Positions 6,703 through 13,354 of a stretch of 19,437 nt of DNA are shown piece by piece (within the stretch, counting starts at the first letter, position 1; each line of letters starts with the position of its first letter). This stretch comes from Sulfurimonas sp. (GTDB taxonomy: Bacteria > Campylobacterota > Campylobacteria > Campylobacterales > Sulfurimonadaceae): assembly GCA_027063295.1 (NCBI GenBank), contig JAMORZ010000008.1:1-19437 (forward strand), read 5' to 3'. The position numbers and the translations under genes were made by a program. The notes below the pieces were generated by a model, which made no database searches, was not told where the DNA came from, and saw only the letters and a program-made list of their open reading frames with translations.

Positions 6703-7869
6703 TTAATCCATCTTCGCTTTTTTACTTGCCATTAAAACCATTCCAACTCCAAACGCAGCACCCAACATCGCTGAACCTCCATAAGAGAGAAACGGTACAC
6801 TTATCCCCTTGATCGGGGTGATACCACTGATACCATAAGCATTTACCATAAAAGAAAATGCCAAGATCAACCCTATCCCTATACTAAAAAGGTAGATGGT
6901 TGTATCTTTTGTTCTATTTGCCACTTTAAAGATACGCTGCAACATCCACATAAAGATAAACACAACAAAAAAGACACCTACAAACCCAAACTCTTCAGCA
7001 ACTCCAGCAAGAACAAAGTCTGTATGTACCTCTGAGAGAAAACCGAGCTTAAATGTACCATTGCCTAATCCCACTCCAAAAAAGCCACCATTATGGATAG
7101 CATTAAGGGAGTGTCCTATCTGATAAGGTTCAACCTCAACAGGTATACGTAACTTTTGTGCTATAGATTCTGGGAAAAAACTCAAAACAGTATTTTGTGC
7201 AAATGCCCACCATGACTTGATACGCAGTATTCTGTGTTCTGCTGTTATGATAAAGATAAAAATAGCGATAAAAATGCTTGCCATAATGGAGATAAAAAAC
7301 TTAAAACTACTCCCTGCAAAGATAAGCATAAACATCAAGGTAAGACCAAGTACCACAACCTGTCCTAAATCTTTTTGTAAAAATGCAATAATAAACATCG
7401 CCATAACAAAAAAGACACCATAAGGTAAAAACCTTTTAAACTCATTTGCAAGCCCCATACCGTTGTGGTGTCCAAGTTTCCGTGAAAAACTCCATGCCAA
7501 AAAGTACACAAACCCCACTTTAAAAAATTCTACGGGTGCAAGTGAAAATCCTGCAACTTTGATCCAGCGCTTCGCCCCACCAACTTCACTCACTATGCTT
7601 TCAGGGAAAAAAGGCATCCCTATCATCAAAAAAAGTGAACCAAAAAAGAGTAAAAAACCTATCGGTTTGAGGTATCTATCTGGATCAAGCTGAGAGAGGA
7701 TAAACATAATCCCAATACTTAAAAAACCAAAAATACTTTGACGAAGTACAAAGTGAAACTCACTTACTCCAAACAAAAGAGTTACATATGCAGAAAGAGA
7801 GTAAGACAAAATAATACTTACAGTGATAAGAGTCACCACCAAGGTAAAAAGTTTTCTATCTGCACCCAA
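6703..7869 (-). CDS. ftsW: Peptidoglycan polymerase / cell-division protein FtsW
   Basis: FtsW is a SEDS-family glycosyltransferase that polymerises lipid II at the division septum with its partner class B PBP. The 388-residue protein has about ten hydrophobic helices. The SEDS signature is present: PYQIGHSLNAIHNGGFFGVG, then FLSEVHTDFVLAGVAEEFGF and the late ISVPFLSYGGSAM. Location next to murG favours FtsW over the elongation paralogue RodA. The start used is a TTG at 7869, since an in-frame TAG lies just upstream and no ATG is near. Internal TTG/GTG codons about 10 residues later are alternatives. It lies 9 nt after the HTH-protein stop. Confidence 0.93.
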   Translation of the reverse strand: MGADRKLFTLVVTLITVSIILSYSLSAYVTLLFGVSEFHFVLRQSIFGFLSIGIMFILSQLDPDRYLKPIGFLLFFGSLFLMIGMPFFPESIVSEVGGAKRWIKVAGFSLAPVEFFKVGFVYFLAWSFSRKLGHHNGMGLANEFKRFLPYGVFFVMAMFIIAFLQKDLGQVVVLGLTLMFMLIFAGSSFKFFISIMASIFIAIFIFIITAEHRILRIKSWWAFAQNTVLSFFPESIAQKLRIPVEVEPYQIGHSLNAIHNGGFFGVGLGNGTFKLGFLSEVHTDFVLAGVAEEFGFVGVFFVVFIFMWMLQRIFKVANRTKDTTIYLFSIGIGLILAFSFMVNAYGISGITPIKGISVPFLSYGGSAMLGAAFGVGMVLMASKKAKMD

Positions 7870-7878
7870 AGGAAAAAC

Positions 7879-8403
7879 CTATTTCAATTTGTTGATTTTT
7901 AGAACAAATTCAACTTCAGCTTTTGAGATATGGAGCTCTTTTGCGATTGTTTCTAGTGACACACCCTGCTTGTAGAGTGTTATCACTTTTTCATCATCAT
8001 TACCATGAATAGAAGCGGGGATATTGATCTGTCTTACACCACTCTCTAGCTCTGCTACACGGTTATTTACTTCTATCTCTATGGTATTGATGTTCTCTTG
8101 AAGTTGTTTAAGTGCATGAGTCAGAGGTGTAACCATATCATACACACTGCGTTCTATCTCTTGGTAGATCTCCTCATCATTCATACGTTGTGAGTTTTTT
8201 GTGATGGAGTTTTGTGTCTCTGAGAGCTTCTTTTTCAGATAAAAAAGTTCACGATTGAGCTCCTCTACAACAGAAGCAACCGAACGGATATTTTTAGAGT
8301 ACTGTGTATCTTTTGTAAAAACATAGTACAAAAGATATAAAATGATCGCTGCCATCACAACAACCAAATACTCCAGATGAAACTCTATGTTTGGTATATT
8401 CAC
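7879..8403 (-). CDS. Membrane-anchored coiled-coil protein with C-terminal HTH-like domain
   Basis: Not a named gene. The 174-residue protein has one N-terminal membrane helix (about residues 10-29, YLVVVMAAIILYLLYYVF), then a long charged heptad-like coiled coil (about 35-130, VVEELNRELFYLKKKLSETQ and onward). A compact C-terminal helix-turn-helix follows (about 137-172, EKVITLYKQGVSLETIAKEL, ISKAEVEFVLK). That tail resembles small HTH modules in DUF6115/DUF2802-type proteins. Translation begins at a GTG at 8403 that overlaps the previous stop by 4 nt (GTGA), with a purine-rich AGAGAGAG site upstream. Position before ftsW suggests a role at the envelope or division site. This is inference, and the HTH may bind protein rather than DNA. 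Confidence 0.75.
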   Translation of the reverse strand: MNIPNIEFHLEYLVVVMAAIILYLLYYVFTKDTQYSKNIRSVASVVEELNRELFYLKKKLSETQNSITKNSQRMNDEEIYQEIERSVYDMVTPLTHALKQLQENINTIEIEVNNRVAELESGVRQINIPASIHGNDDEKVITLYKQGVSLETIAKELHISKAEVEFVLKINKLK

Positions 8404-8924
8404 TTTTTTCTCTCTCTTGCTTCACGGATAAGCACTCTCTCACGTGCTGTTATGTAGGCATTGTACTCTTTTTCATCTCTCTCGTGCATACGGGTAATGT
8501 ATGCAAGTTTCGGACTAAGTGCTTCAAAAAACACCCCAATATCACGTTTTGGATGTACAGGCATCTCAAGGCGACCATAATAGAGTTTCCCCTCTTCAAA
8601 CATCTCGCTCTCTATGCTAAAATGCTCAAATCCAACACCATCTATCTGCACAGCATTTGTCAAAGAGACTCTCTTTGGAGTTTCATTTTTCAAAAACATC
8701 TCCAAAGCATCTATCTTGCGGTGCAACTCTACAACAAGCTGGAGTAAAACAGGGTCTGTCTCAGCTGTCTCACCACGAGCTTTTGCAAGTTTAAGCCATT
8801 GACTAATTGGATCATCATCACTCTCGCTTAAAGATTGATACTCTCTTTCATAAAGTTCTTGTTCTAAAGAAGCTTCACTAAAGAGCAGACTGATCGGTGC
8901 TGGAACTAAACGTGGTGTGCTCAT
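8400..8924 (-). CDS. Uncharacterised soluble protein with PilZ-like barrel
   Basis: The 174-residue product is soluble, with no signal or membrane segment. Residues 1-90 are acidic and helical (LEQELYEREYQSLSE, LLQLVVELHRKIDALEMFL). Residues 90-150 look like a small beta barrel (VSLTNAVQIDGVGFEHFSIE, LYYGRLEMPVHPKRDIGVFF). The C-terminus is a basic helix (RERVLIREARERKK). The QIDGVGF stretch recalls the [DN]xSxxG part of PilZ domains, but the RxxxR motif needed for c-di-GMP binding is not evident, so any PilZ relationship would be atypical. ATGA overlaps at both ends couple it to mqnP upstream and the coiled-coil/HTH gene downstream. Function unknown. Confidence 0.7.
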   Translation of the reverse strand: MSTPRLVPAPISLLFSEASLEQELYEREYQSLSESDDDPISQWLKLAKARGETAETDPVLLQLVVELHRKIDALEMFLKNETPKRVSLTNAVQIDGVGFEHFSIESEMFEEGKLYYGRLEMPVHPKRDIGVFFEALSPKLAYITRMHERDEKEYNAYITARERVLIREARERKK

Positions 8925-9784
8925 GCTACTATCCTATCGATCACTATAAGGATAAAAAAGGCAATCCCAAGATAGCCATTGACTGTAAAAAAAGCTCTAT
9001 CTATCTGTGTAAAGTCTCTACGAACAAGCATCTGCTCATAAGCTAACACTGCCCCACTTCCAAACGCAGCAACAAACGCAACTACTCCAAGCCCAGCAGC
9101 CCAAACAAAAAGTACCCAAAACAAAACAGCAAGGGAGTGAAAAAGTGCTGAGATAAAAAGTGTAGCTTCTGCTCCATACATAGAGGGGATGGAGTGCAGC
9201 CCTTTTGACTTGTCAAATTCAATATCCTGCAAAGAATACAGCAAGTCAAATCCAGCCACCCAAAAGATAACACCCAAAGAGAGCAGCACAGACCAAAGTG
9301 GCACACTTGCTTGAATAGCTATCACACCAGCAATAGGTGCAAGCCCAAGGGAGATACCTAAGATAATGTGTGCCAAAGATGAAAAACGTTTAAAGTAGGA
9401 GTATGAACCAAGCACCGCTAAAATAGGCACACTCAACTTAAAAGCAAGAGGGTTGATGATGTATGCAACCACAACAAAAGCCAAAGCATTGACTGCGATA
9501 AATATCAAGATGGAACTTCCATCGAGTCTACCATCTACATTTGGGCGAGATGCTGTACGAGGATTTGCTGCATCGATGTCACGATCGGCATAACGGTTAA
9601 CACCCATGGCAAAGTTTCTCGCAGAGAGTGCAGCAAGTGCACCTAAGATAAGCAGTGAAAACCCAAACCATCCATCTGCTGCAACAACCATAGCAATAAA
9701 AATAAAAGGGAGTGAGAAGATAGAGTGTTCAAACATCACAAGTTCATTAAAATCTTTTAGTTTTTGTTTGTAATTTGCCAACAT
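8921..9784 (-). CDS. mqnP: UbiA-family prenyltransferase, probable menaquinone MqnP
   Basis: An integral membrane aromatic prenyltransferase of 287 residues. The first Asp-rich motif is NRYADRDID at residues 63-71 and the second is seen in LYSLQDIEFDKSKGLHSIPS. About eight hydrophobic helices are present. Such proteins are often labelled UbiA (4-hydroxybenzoate polyprenyltransferase). This window also holds mqnC, and Campylobacterota make menaquinone by the futalosine route and no ubiquinone, so the likely job is prenylation of dihydroxynaphthoate, called MqnP. That substrate call is from pathway logic, not from residues. It is the first gene of an eight-gene run, with an AGAGG ribosome site before the ATG at 9784, and a 4-nt overlap with the next gene. 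Confidence 0.85.
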   Translation of the reverse strand: MLANYKQKLKDFNELVMFEHSIFSLPFIFIAMVVAADGWFGFSLLILGALAALSARNFAMGVNRYADRDIDAANPRTASRPNVDGRLDGSSILIFIAVNALAFVVVAYIINPLAFKLSVPILAVLGSYSYFKRFSSLAHIILGISLGLAPIAGVIAIQASVPLWSVLLSLGVIFWVAGFDLLYSLQDIEFDKSKGLHSIPSMYGAEATLFISALFHSLAVLFWVLFVWAAGLGVVAFVAAFGSGAVLAYEQMLVRRDFTQIDRAFFTVNGYLGIAFFILIVIDRIVA

Positions 9785-9811
9785 CTTGATCCTCTTTGAT
9801 TAGTAGCAGAT

Positions 9812-9817
9812 ATTTTA
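9812..9817 (-). promoter_or_regulatory. Predicted -10 box of the mqnP-bcp operon
   Basis: The minus strand reads GATAAAATATC; TAAAAT is the best -10 match, putting transcription start near 9805 and a leader of about 20 nt before the ATG at 9784, with AGAGG as ribosome site. It lies back to back with the miaA promoter in a 66-bp divergent gap. Confidence 0.4.
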
Positions 9818-9838
9818 TCTAAAAGTGGTTTAAAATGA

Positions 9839-9844
9839 TATAAT
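9839..9844 (+). promoter_or_regulatory. Consensus TATAAT -10 box of miaA
   Basis: A perfect TATAAT ends 6 bases before the miaA ATG, so the usual +1 falls on the A of that ATG (9851). There is no ribosome site between, and the expected mRNA is leaderless. Prediction from spacing only. Confidence 0.5.
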
Positions 9845-9850
9845 TTCACC

Positions 9851-10738
9851 ATGAAACAACTTGCAATCATCGGACCAACAGCATCAGGAAAAAGTGATCT
9901 AGCGATCGAAATGGCACAAAAATACAATGCTTATATACTCAGCATAGATTCACTCAGTATCTACAAAGAGATCGACATAGTCTCTGCAAAGCCCTCAAAA
10001 GAGGAGCTTGAGAGCATAAAACATTTTGGGATCAATGAACTTTACCCTAATGAGTACTTTAGTGTAGAGGTTTTTATACAACTCTACAAAGAGGTTCAAA
10101 AACAATCTCAAAAAGATGAAAAAAATCTTATCATCGTTGGGGGAACTTCGTTTTATCTGAAGTCACTTCTAGATGGAATCTCACCACTTCCTCACATCTC
10201 AGATGATCTAAAAAAAGATGTTGAACAAAAAATGAAAAACCTTCAAAGCTATTATAAAAAGTTAGAAAATATCGATGCTGAGTATATGCAAAAAATATCA
10301 CCCAACGATAGATATCGCATAGAAAAAGCTGCTCTCATCTACGAAGCATCAGGAGTTACTCCTAGTGAGTGGTTTAGACAAAACCCTCCACAAAGTATCA
10401 TACAAGATCTCAAAATCTACAATATAGATATTGATAGAGAGACTCTCCGTAAACGTATTGAGCTACGAACAAACAAGATGTATGAGATGGGTCTTATAGA
10501 TGAAGTGTGCTATCTAGAGCAAAAATACACAAGAGCACCAAATGCGATGAAAAGCATAGGTGTTATTGAAGTTTTAGACTACCTTAATGGAAAAACAACA
10601 CAAAAAGAGATGCTTGAACTTATCACAATCCATACTGCACAACTTGCAAAACGGCAGCAAACTTTTAACAAAACGCAGTTTAAAGATACAACAACCGCTT
10701 CACTTGATACACTCAAAAAAAACATAACTTTTGCTTAA
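9851..10738 (+). CDS. miaA: tRNA dimethylallyltransferase
   Basis: MiaA transfers a dimethylallyl group to N6 of A37 in tRNAs that read UNN codons, improving codon pairing. The 295-residue protein shows the P-loop GPTASGKS at residues 8-15, the acceptor-recognition motif DSLSIYKEIDIVSAKP (the Campylobacterota variant of DSMQVYRGMDIGTAKP), VGGTSFYLKSLLDG, and the C-terminal LAKRQQTFNKTQF replacing the common YAKRQxTWFR. Length is typical or slightly short. The start is fixed by MKQLAIIGPTASG. It is divergent from mqnP and probably a single gene: the next plus-strand gene has its own promoter-like sequence and is functionally unrelated. Confidence 0.96.
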   Translation: MKQLAIIGPTASGKSDLAIEMAQKYNAYILSIDSLSIYKEIDIVSAKPSKEELESIKHFGINELYPNEYFSVEVFIQLYKEVQKQSQKDEKNLIIVGGTSFYLKSLLDGISPLPHISDDLKKDVEQKMKNLQSYYKKLENIDAEYMQKISPNDRYRIEKAALIYEASGVTPSEWFRQNPPQSIIQDLKIYNIDIDRETLRKRIELRTNKMYEMGLIDEVCYLEQKYTRAPNAMKSIGVIEVLDYLNGKTTQKEMLELITIHTAQLAKRQQTFNKTQFKDTTTASLDTLKKNITFA

Positions 10739-10768
10739 GTTTTAAGTCCTTTCTCATCAACACAAGTG

Positions 10769-10774
10769 TAAAAT
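10769..10774 (+). promoter_or_regulatory. Possible -10 box for the DUF2135-like gene
   Basis: TAAAAT, 30 bases before the ATG at 10804, would give a leader of about 23 nt containing the purine-rich AGAGAAAAA ribosome site. CATACT at 10779-10784 is an alternative. No -35 is visible, so this is a weak call. Confidence 0.3.
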
Positions 10775-10803
10775 AAAACATACTTTCACAAAAAAGAGAA
10801 AAA

Positions 10804-11586
10804 ATGGGAATAAAAATAAAAACATTATTAAGTTTGTTGATGTTGGGGGCATTGAGTAATCTCTCTGCTGCGCAACCTTCAAAAGACTCATGTTGGAGCA
10901 GTGTTGAAGTTGCAGAGTTTGCACAAGATGAGTTTAGTGAGATAGCAAGATTTTCCATCAAAGATGCTGTTAGCTGTAAACCACTTGCCAATGCAAAGTT
11001 TAGTATAGGTGGAGCAACATTTAGTGCAGATGAGAGAGGAGTAGTCACACTTCCTCTTCCACCTCAAGATGTCGATGCAAACATCCCTGTAACTATCTCG
11101 AAGCCAGGGTATATCACATCAAAAGAGAGTGTTATGGTTGTTTTTGGTTCTTACTGGAACAATCTTTTTGTGATGAGCAAGGAGCTACCACTTCAAAGTG
11201 CTCGATTTGTTCTAAGTTGGAGTGATAAACCAGCTGACTTAGATCTGCATCTCAAGAGTGATGATTTTCACATCAGTTTTAGAAAAATAAGAAGTATAAA
11301 AAACAAAGTACAACTTGATAGAGATGCAAGGCACGGTTATGGACCTGAGACTATAACACTCAACAAACTTTCTAAAACAAACAACTATAGAGTGCTAGTT
11401 GATAGATACTCACAAGATGGTAACATCAACGATAAAGCTCAAGTAAGAATCTACCGCAACAACAAACTAGATAAAGTTGTACGACTTCCAAATACCTCTG
11501 CGAGGTGTATAGAGGTAGCAACGATCAAAAACAACACCATCACCTACAAAACAAAAGAGCTTGATAGATCTGAGTGTAGAAGATAG
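10804..11586 (+). CDS. Secreted YfaP/DUF2135-like protein
   Basis: A 260-residue exported protein. A signal peptide covers about residues 1-22 (MGIKIKTLLSLLMLGALSNL, then SA). Residues 45-115 look like an Ig-like or carboxypeptidase-regulatory-like beta domain (SIKDAVSCKPLANAKFSIGG; VTISKPGYITS). Residues 133-215 match the pattern of the DUF2135/YfaP domain: RFVLSWSDKPADLDLHL, LDRDARHGYGPETITL, YRVLVDRYS. The Asp/His residues of that module resemble a metal- or ligand-binding site, but its function is not established. Four mature cysteines (30, 58, 235, 258) could form two disulfides in the periplasm. It follows miaA by 65 bp and ends at a strong terminator, so it is likely monocistronic or loosely linked to miaA. 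Confidence 0.75.
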   Translation: MGIKIKTLLSLLMLGALSNLSAAQPSKDSCWSSVEVAEFAQDEFSEIARFSIKDAVSCKPLANAKFSIGGATFSADERGVVTLPLPPQDVDANIPVTISKPGYITSKESVMVVFGSYWNNLFVMSKELPLQSARFVLSWSDKPADLDLHLKSDDFHISFRKIRSIKNKVQLDRDARHGYGPETITLNKLSKTNNYRVLVDRYSQDGNINDKAQVRIYRNNKLDKVVRLPNTSARCIEVATIKNNTITYKTKELDRSECRR

Positions 11587-11587
11587 G

Positions 11588-11615
11588 TATGTAAAAGCTA
11601 TCTAGCTTTTACATA
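11588..11615. terminator. Bidirectional terminator hairpin between convergent genes
   Basis: TATGTAAAAGCT (11588-11599) pairs perfectly with AGCTTTTACATA (11604-11615) around a 4-nt loop, a 12-bp stem. It serves the plus-strand DUF2135-like gene and the minus-strand aguB. The last codons and the stop of aguB (11602-11604) lie inside the hairpin. The T content of the right arm provides the U-rich side, and the flanks are AT-rich rather than a pure T run. Confidence 0.75.
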
Positions 11616-12459
11616 TATCTTTATACACACTATCTCGTCTATCTCGCAAGAGTCCCCAATACTCTCGCTGTTTTGCATTTTCATCCAAATCAAAAGTAGC
11701 ATAAAGTATCTGCTCACGATCTCTTGTAGCTTCTGCTATCTTTGCACCTGTATAATCAGTGATAAATGATGAGCCATAAAAAGTAAGCTCACAACTCTCA
11801 CCTCTCTCCACTCCGTAACGGTTGGCAACAACCACAGGCACAGTATTTGTCGCAGCATGTCCCATCTGCACCCTTTGCCAATGCTCTTTGGAATCAACTC
11901 CAATCTCAGGCTCACTCCCTATCGCTGTAGGATAAAAGATAATCTCAGCACCTTTGAGGGTAAGTGCACGTGCTACCTCACAAAACCACTGATCCCAGCA
12001 GATCCCAGCACCTATTTTGCCATAGGCTGTATCCCATACCTTAAAGCCACTGTCTCCTGGAGTGAAGTAAAACTTCTCTTCATACCCTGGACCATCGGGG
12101 ATATGTGTTTTTCGGTAGTTATCAAGCACACTGCCATCTGTATCTACTACTACTAAAGAGTTATAGTAAGTATCTTTTGCTTTTTCAAAGTAAGAAACCA
12201 ACACAACAACACTCAGAGTTTTGGCCAACTCTGAGAACTCTTGGATCAGCTTATTCTCCTCAAGGGGAGAAGCCCACGAAAAGTACTTCTTGTTCATATC
12301 TTTACAAAAGTAAAGCCCCTCAAAAAGCTCAGGTAAAAGTATGATGTTAGCACCATTTGAGGCTGCTTCTTTGACTAAGCTTTTTGCTTTGTCGATGTTT
12401 GCAGACTTATCTGCAGACATACTCATTTGAAGTGCTGCTACTTTTACCTCTCTTGACAT
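11602..12459 (-). CDS. aguB: N-carbamoylputrescine amidohydrolase
   Basis: A nitrilase-superfamily enzyme that hydrolyses N-carbamoylputrescine to putrescine, CO2 and ammonia, the last step of the agmatine route to polyamines. The 285-residue protein has the catalytic Glu44 in LLPELFEG, Lys117 in YRKTHIPDGPGY and Cys154 in GAGICWDQWF. The AguB-specific stretches KFYFTPGDSGFKVWDT, YPTAIGSEP, HWQRVQMGHAATN and FYGSSFI are all present, which separates it from other carbon-nitrogen hydrolases. Agmatine deiminase (AguA), its usual partner, is not in the window. The start follows an AGAGG ribosome site, 2 nt after the ppiC-like stop, so the two are co-transcribed. Confidence 0.95.
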   Translation of the reverse strand: MSREVKVAALQMSMSADKSANIDKAKSLVKEAASNGANIILLPELFEGLYFCKDMNKKYFSWASPLEENKLIQEFSELAKTLSVVVLVSYFEKAKDTYYNSLVVVDTDGSVLDNYRKTHIPDGPGYEEKFYFTPGDSGFKVWDTAYGKIGAGICWDQWFCEVARALTLKGAEIIFYPTAIGSEPEIGVDSKEHWQRVQMGHAATNTVPVVVANRYGVERGESCELTFYGSSFITDYTGAKIAEATRDREQILYATFDLDENAKQREYWGLLRDRRDSVYKDICKS

Positions 12460-12461
12460 TA

Positions 12462-12740
12462 CTAACCTCTGCCAGTTACTTCTAAGAGATGGTAACCAAA
12501 CTGTGTTTGGATCGGTCCATACACCACACCAACATCACCACTAAAAACTGCTTTGTCAAACTCAGGTACCATCTGCCCTGGTCCAAACTGACCCAAATCT
12601 CCACCATTTCTGCTTGATGGACAGCTAGAATTTGCCTTTGCTACTTCAGCAAAATCTGCTCCGTTTTCTATCTCAGATTTGAGTTCATTACACTTCTCTT
12701 CACTATCTACTAGTATATGTCTTGCTGTTGCCCATGCCAT
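12462..12740 (-). CDS. ppiC: Single-domain parvulin peptidyl-prolyl isomerase
   Basis: A 92-residue cytoplasmic rotamase accelerating cis/trans isomerisation of Xaa-Pro bonds. The whole parvulin domain is present: ARHILV, the CNELKSEIENGADFAEVAKA helix, SSCPSSRNGGDLGQFGPGQM, VPEFDKAVF, and GPIQTQFGYHLLEV. No signal peptide or extra domain exists, unlike SurA or PrsA types. The start chosen is the ATG at 12740 (MAWATARHIL), which has AAGGA at a proper spacing; the ATG at 12746 would touch that site. It is the first gene of a two-gene unit with aguB, and divergent from a lipoprotein gene. Confidence 0.9.
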   Translation of the reverse strand: MAWATARHILVDSEEKCNELKSEIENGADFAEVAKANSSCPSSRNGGDLGQFGPGQMVPEFDKAVFSGDVGVVYGPIQTQFGYHLLEVTGRG

Positions 12741-12761
12741 ATTCATTCCTTAAATTTAGTT

Positions 12762-12775
12762 GTGTAATTTTACAC
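12762..12775. repeat. Inverted repeat GTGTAA-TT-TTACAC in a divergent promoter region
   Basis: A 6-bp inverted repeat with a 2-bp spacer in the 107-bp gap between the ppiC-like gene and the lipoprotein gene. On the minus strand it includes TAAAAT, a possible -10 for ppiC. It could be an operator or a chance palindrome; the sequence does not decide. Confidence 0.3.
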
Positions 12776-12847
12776 TATTTTCTTTAAAGTTTGTATCTTA
12801 ACTTTCTTGGTGTAGTATTGCATAAAACTAACTTCATGGAGAAAAAA

Positions 12848-13351
12848 ATGAAAAAGATTATATTTGCAGCACTAACTGCACTATTTCTAATAGGATGTGG
12901 TTCAGATGCAACCGACACAAAAAATGTAGAAGCAAAACTCGCTGTTGGCAAAAACCTTGCTGGAACAACACTGAACAACCAAAACGAAAAAAGTGTAACG
13001 ATCAAACCTGAGACAAAAGTGGTGTTTTTCTCTTTTGCAAAACCAACAGGTCACCTTTGTAATGAGTTTTTAGAAACAAAGCCTGCTGAGTATTTGGCAC
13101 AACACAATGCTCTTTATGTTGCTGATGTTTCTGCTGCACCATCACTTATCAAGTCTATGTTTATCTTGCCAGACCTAAAAGAACTTCCATTTGAAATACT
13201 TCTAATCAACGATGACACTCTCTCTGCAGAGTTTTCAAAAGGGATCGATAAAGAGAGTGTTGTAGTTGTATATCTTGATAATGGCGTGATCACAAAAATC
13301 ACAAACGCAGCATCTAAAGAGCAACTTGAAAAAGCGATAAGTGCGAAGTAG
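12848..13351 (+). CDS. Predicted lipoprotein with thioredoxin-like fold, no CXXC
   Basis: A 167-residue protein with a lipoprotein signal MKKIIFAALTALFLIGCGSD; Cys17 is the lipidation site. The mature part has a beta-alpha-beta pattern like a thioredoxin fold (KVVFFSFAKPTGHLCNEFLE; NALYVADVSAAPSLIKSMFI; LPFEILLINDD; ESVVVVYLDNGVITKIT; final helix SKEQLEKAI). The site where a redox CXXC would be holds TGHLC, with one Cys only, so disulfide exchange is unlikely. I do not recognise a named family. The start at 12848 has GGAGA 5 nt upstream; longer in-frame starts would spoil the signal peptide. It lies 3 nt before a Tat-exported phosphoesterase gene, so they form one unit. Confidence 0.75.
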   Translation: MKKIIFAALTALFLIGCGSDATDTKNVEAKLAVGKNLAGTTLNNQNEKSVTIKPETKVVFFSFAKPTGHLCNEFLETKPAEYLAQHNALYVADVSAAPSLIKSMFILPDLKELPFEILLINDDTLSAEFSKGIDKESVVVVYLDNGVITKITNAASKEQLEKAISAK

Positions 13352-13354
13352 TTT

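Noticed and set aside
8391..8747. 118-codon plus-strand frame opposite the PilZ-like gene
   Set aside because: Antisense shadow; the minus-strand genes have coupled starts and plausible domains.
12791..12847. Longer starts for the second lipoprotein (12791 or 12836)
   Set aside because: They place extra charged or unrelated residues before the signal peptide; GGAGA is positioned for 12848.
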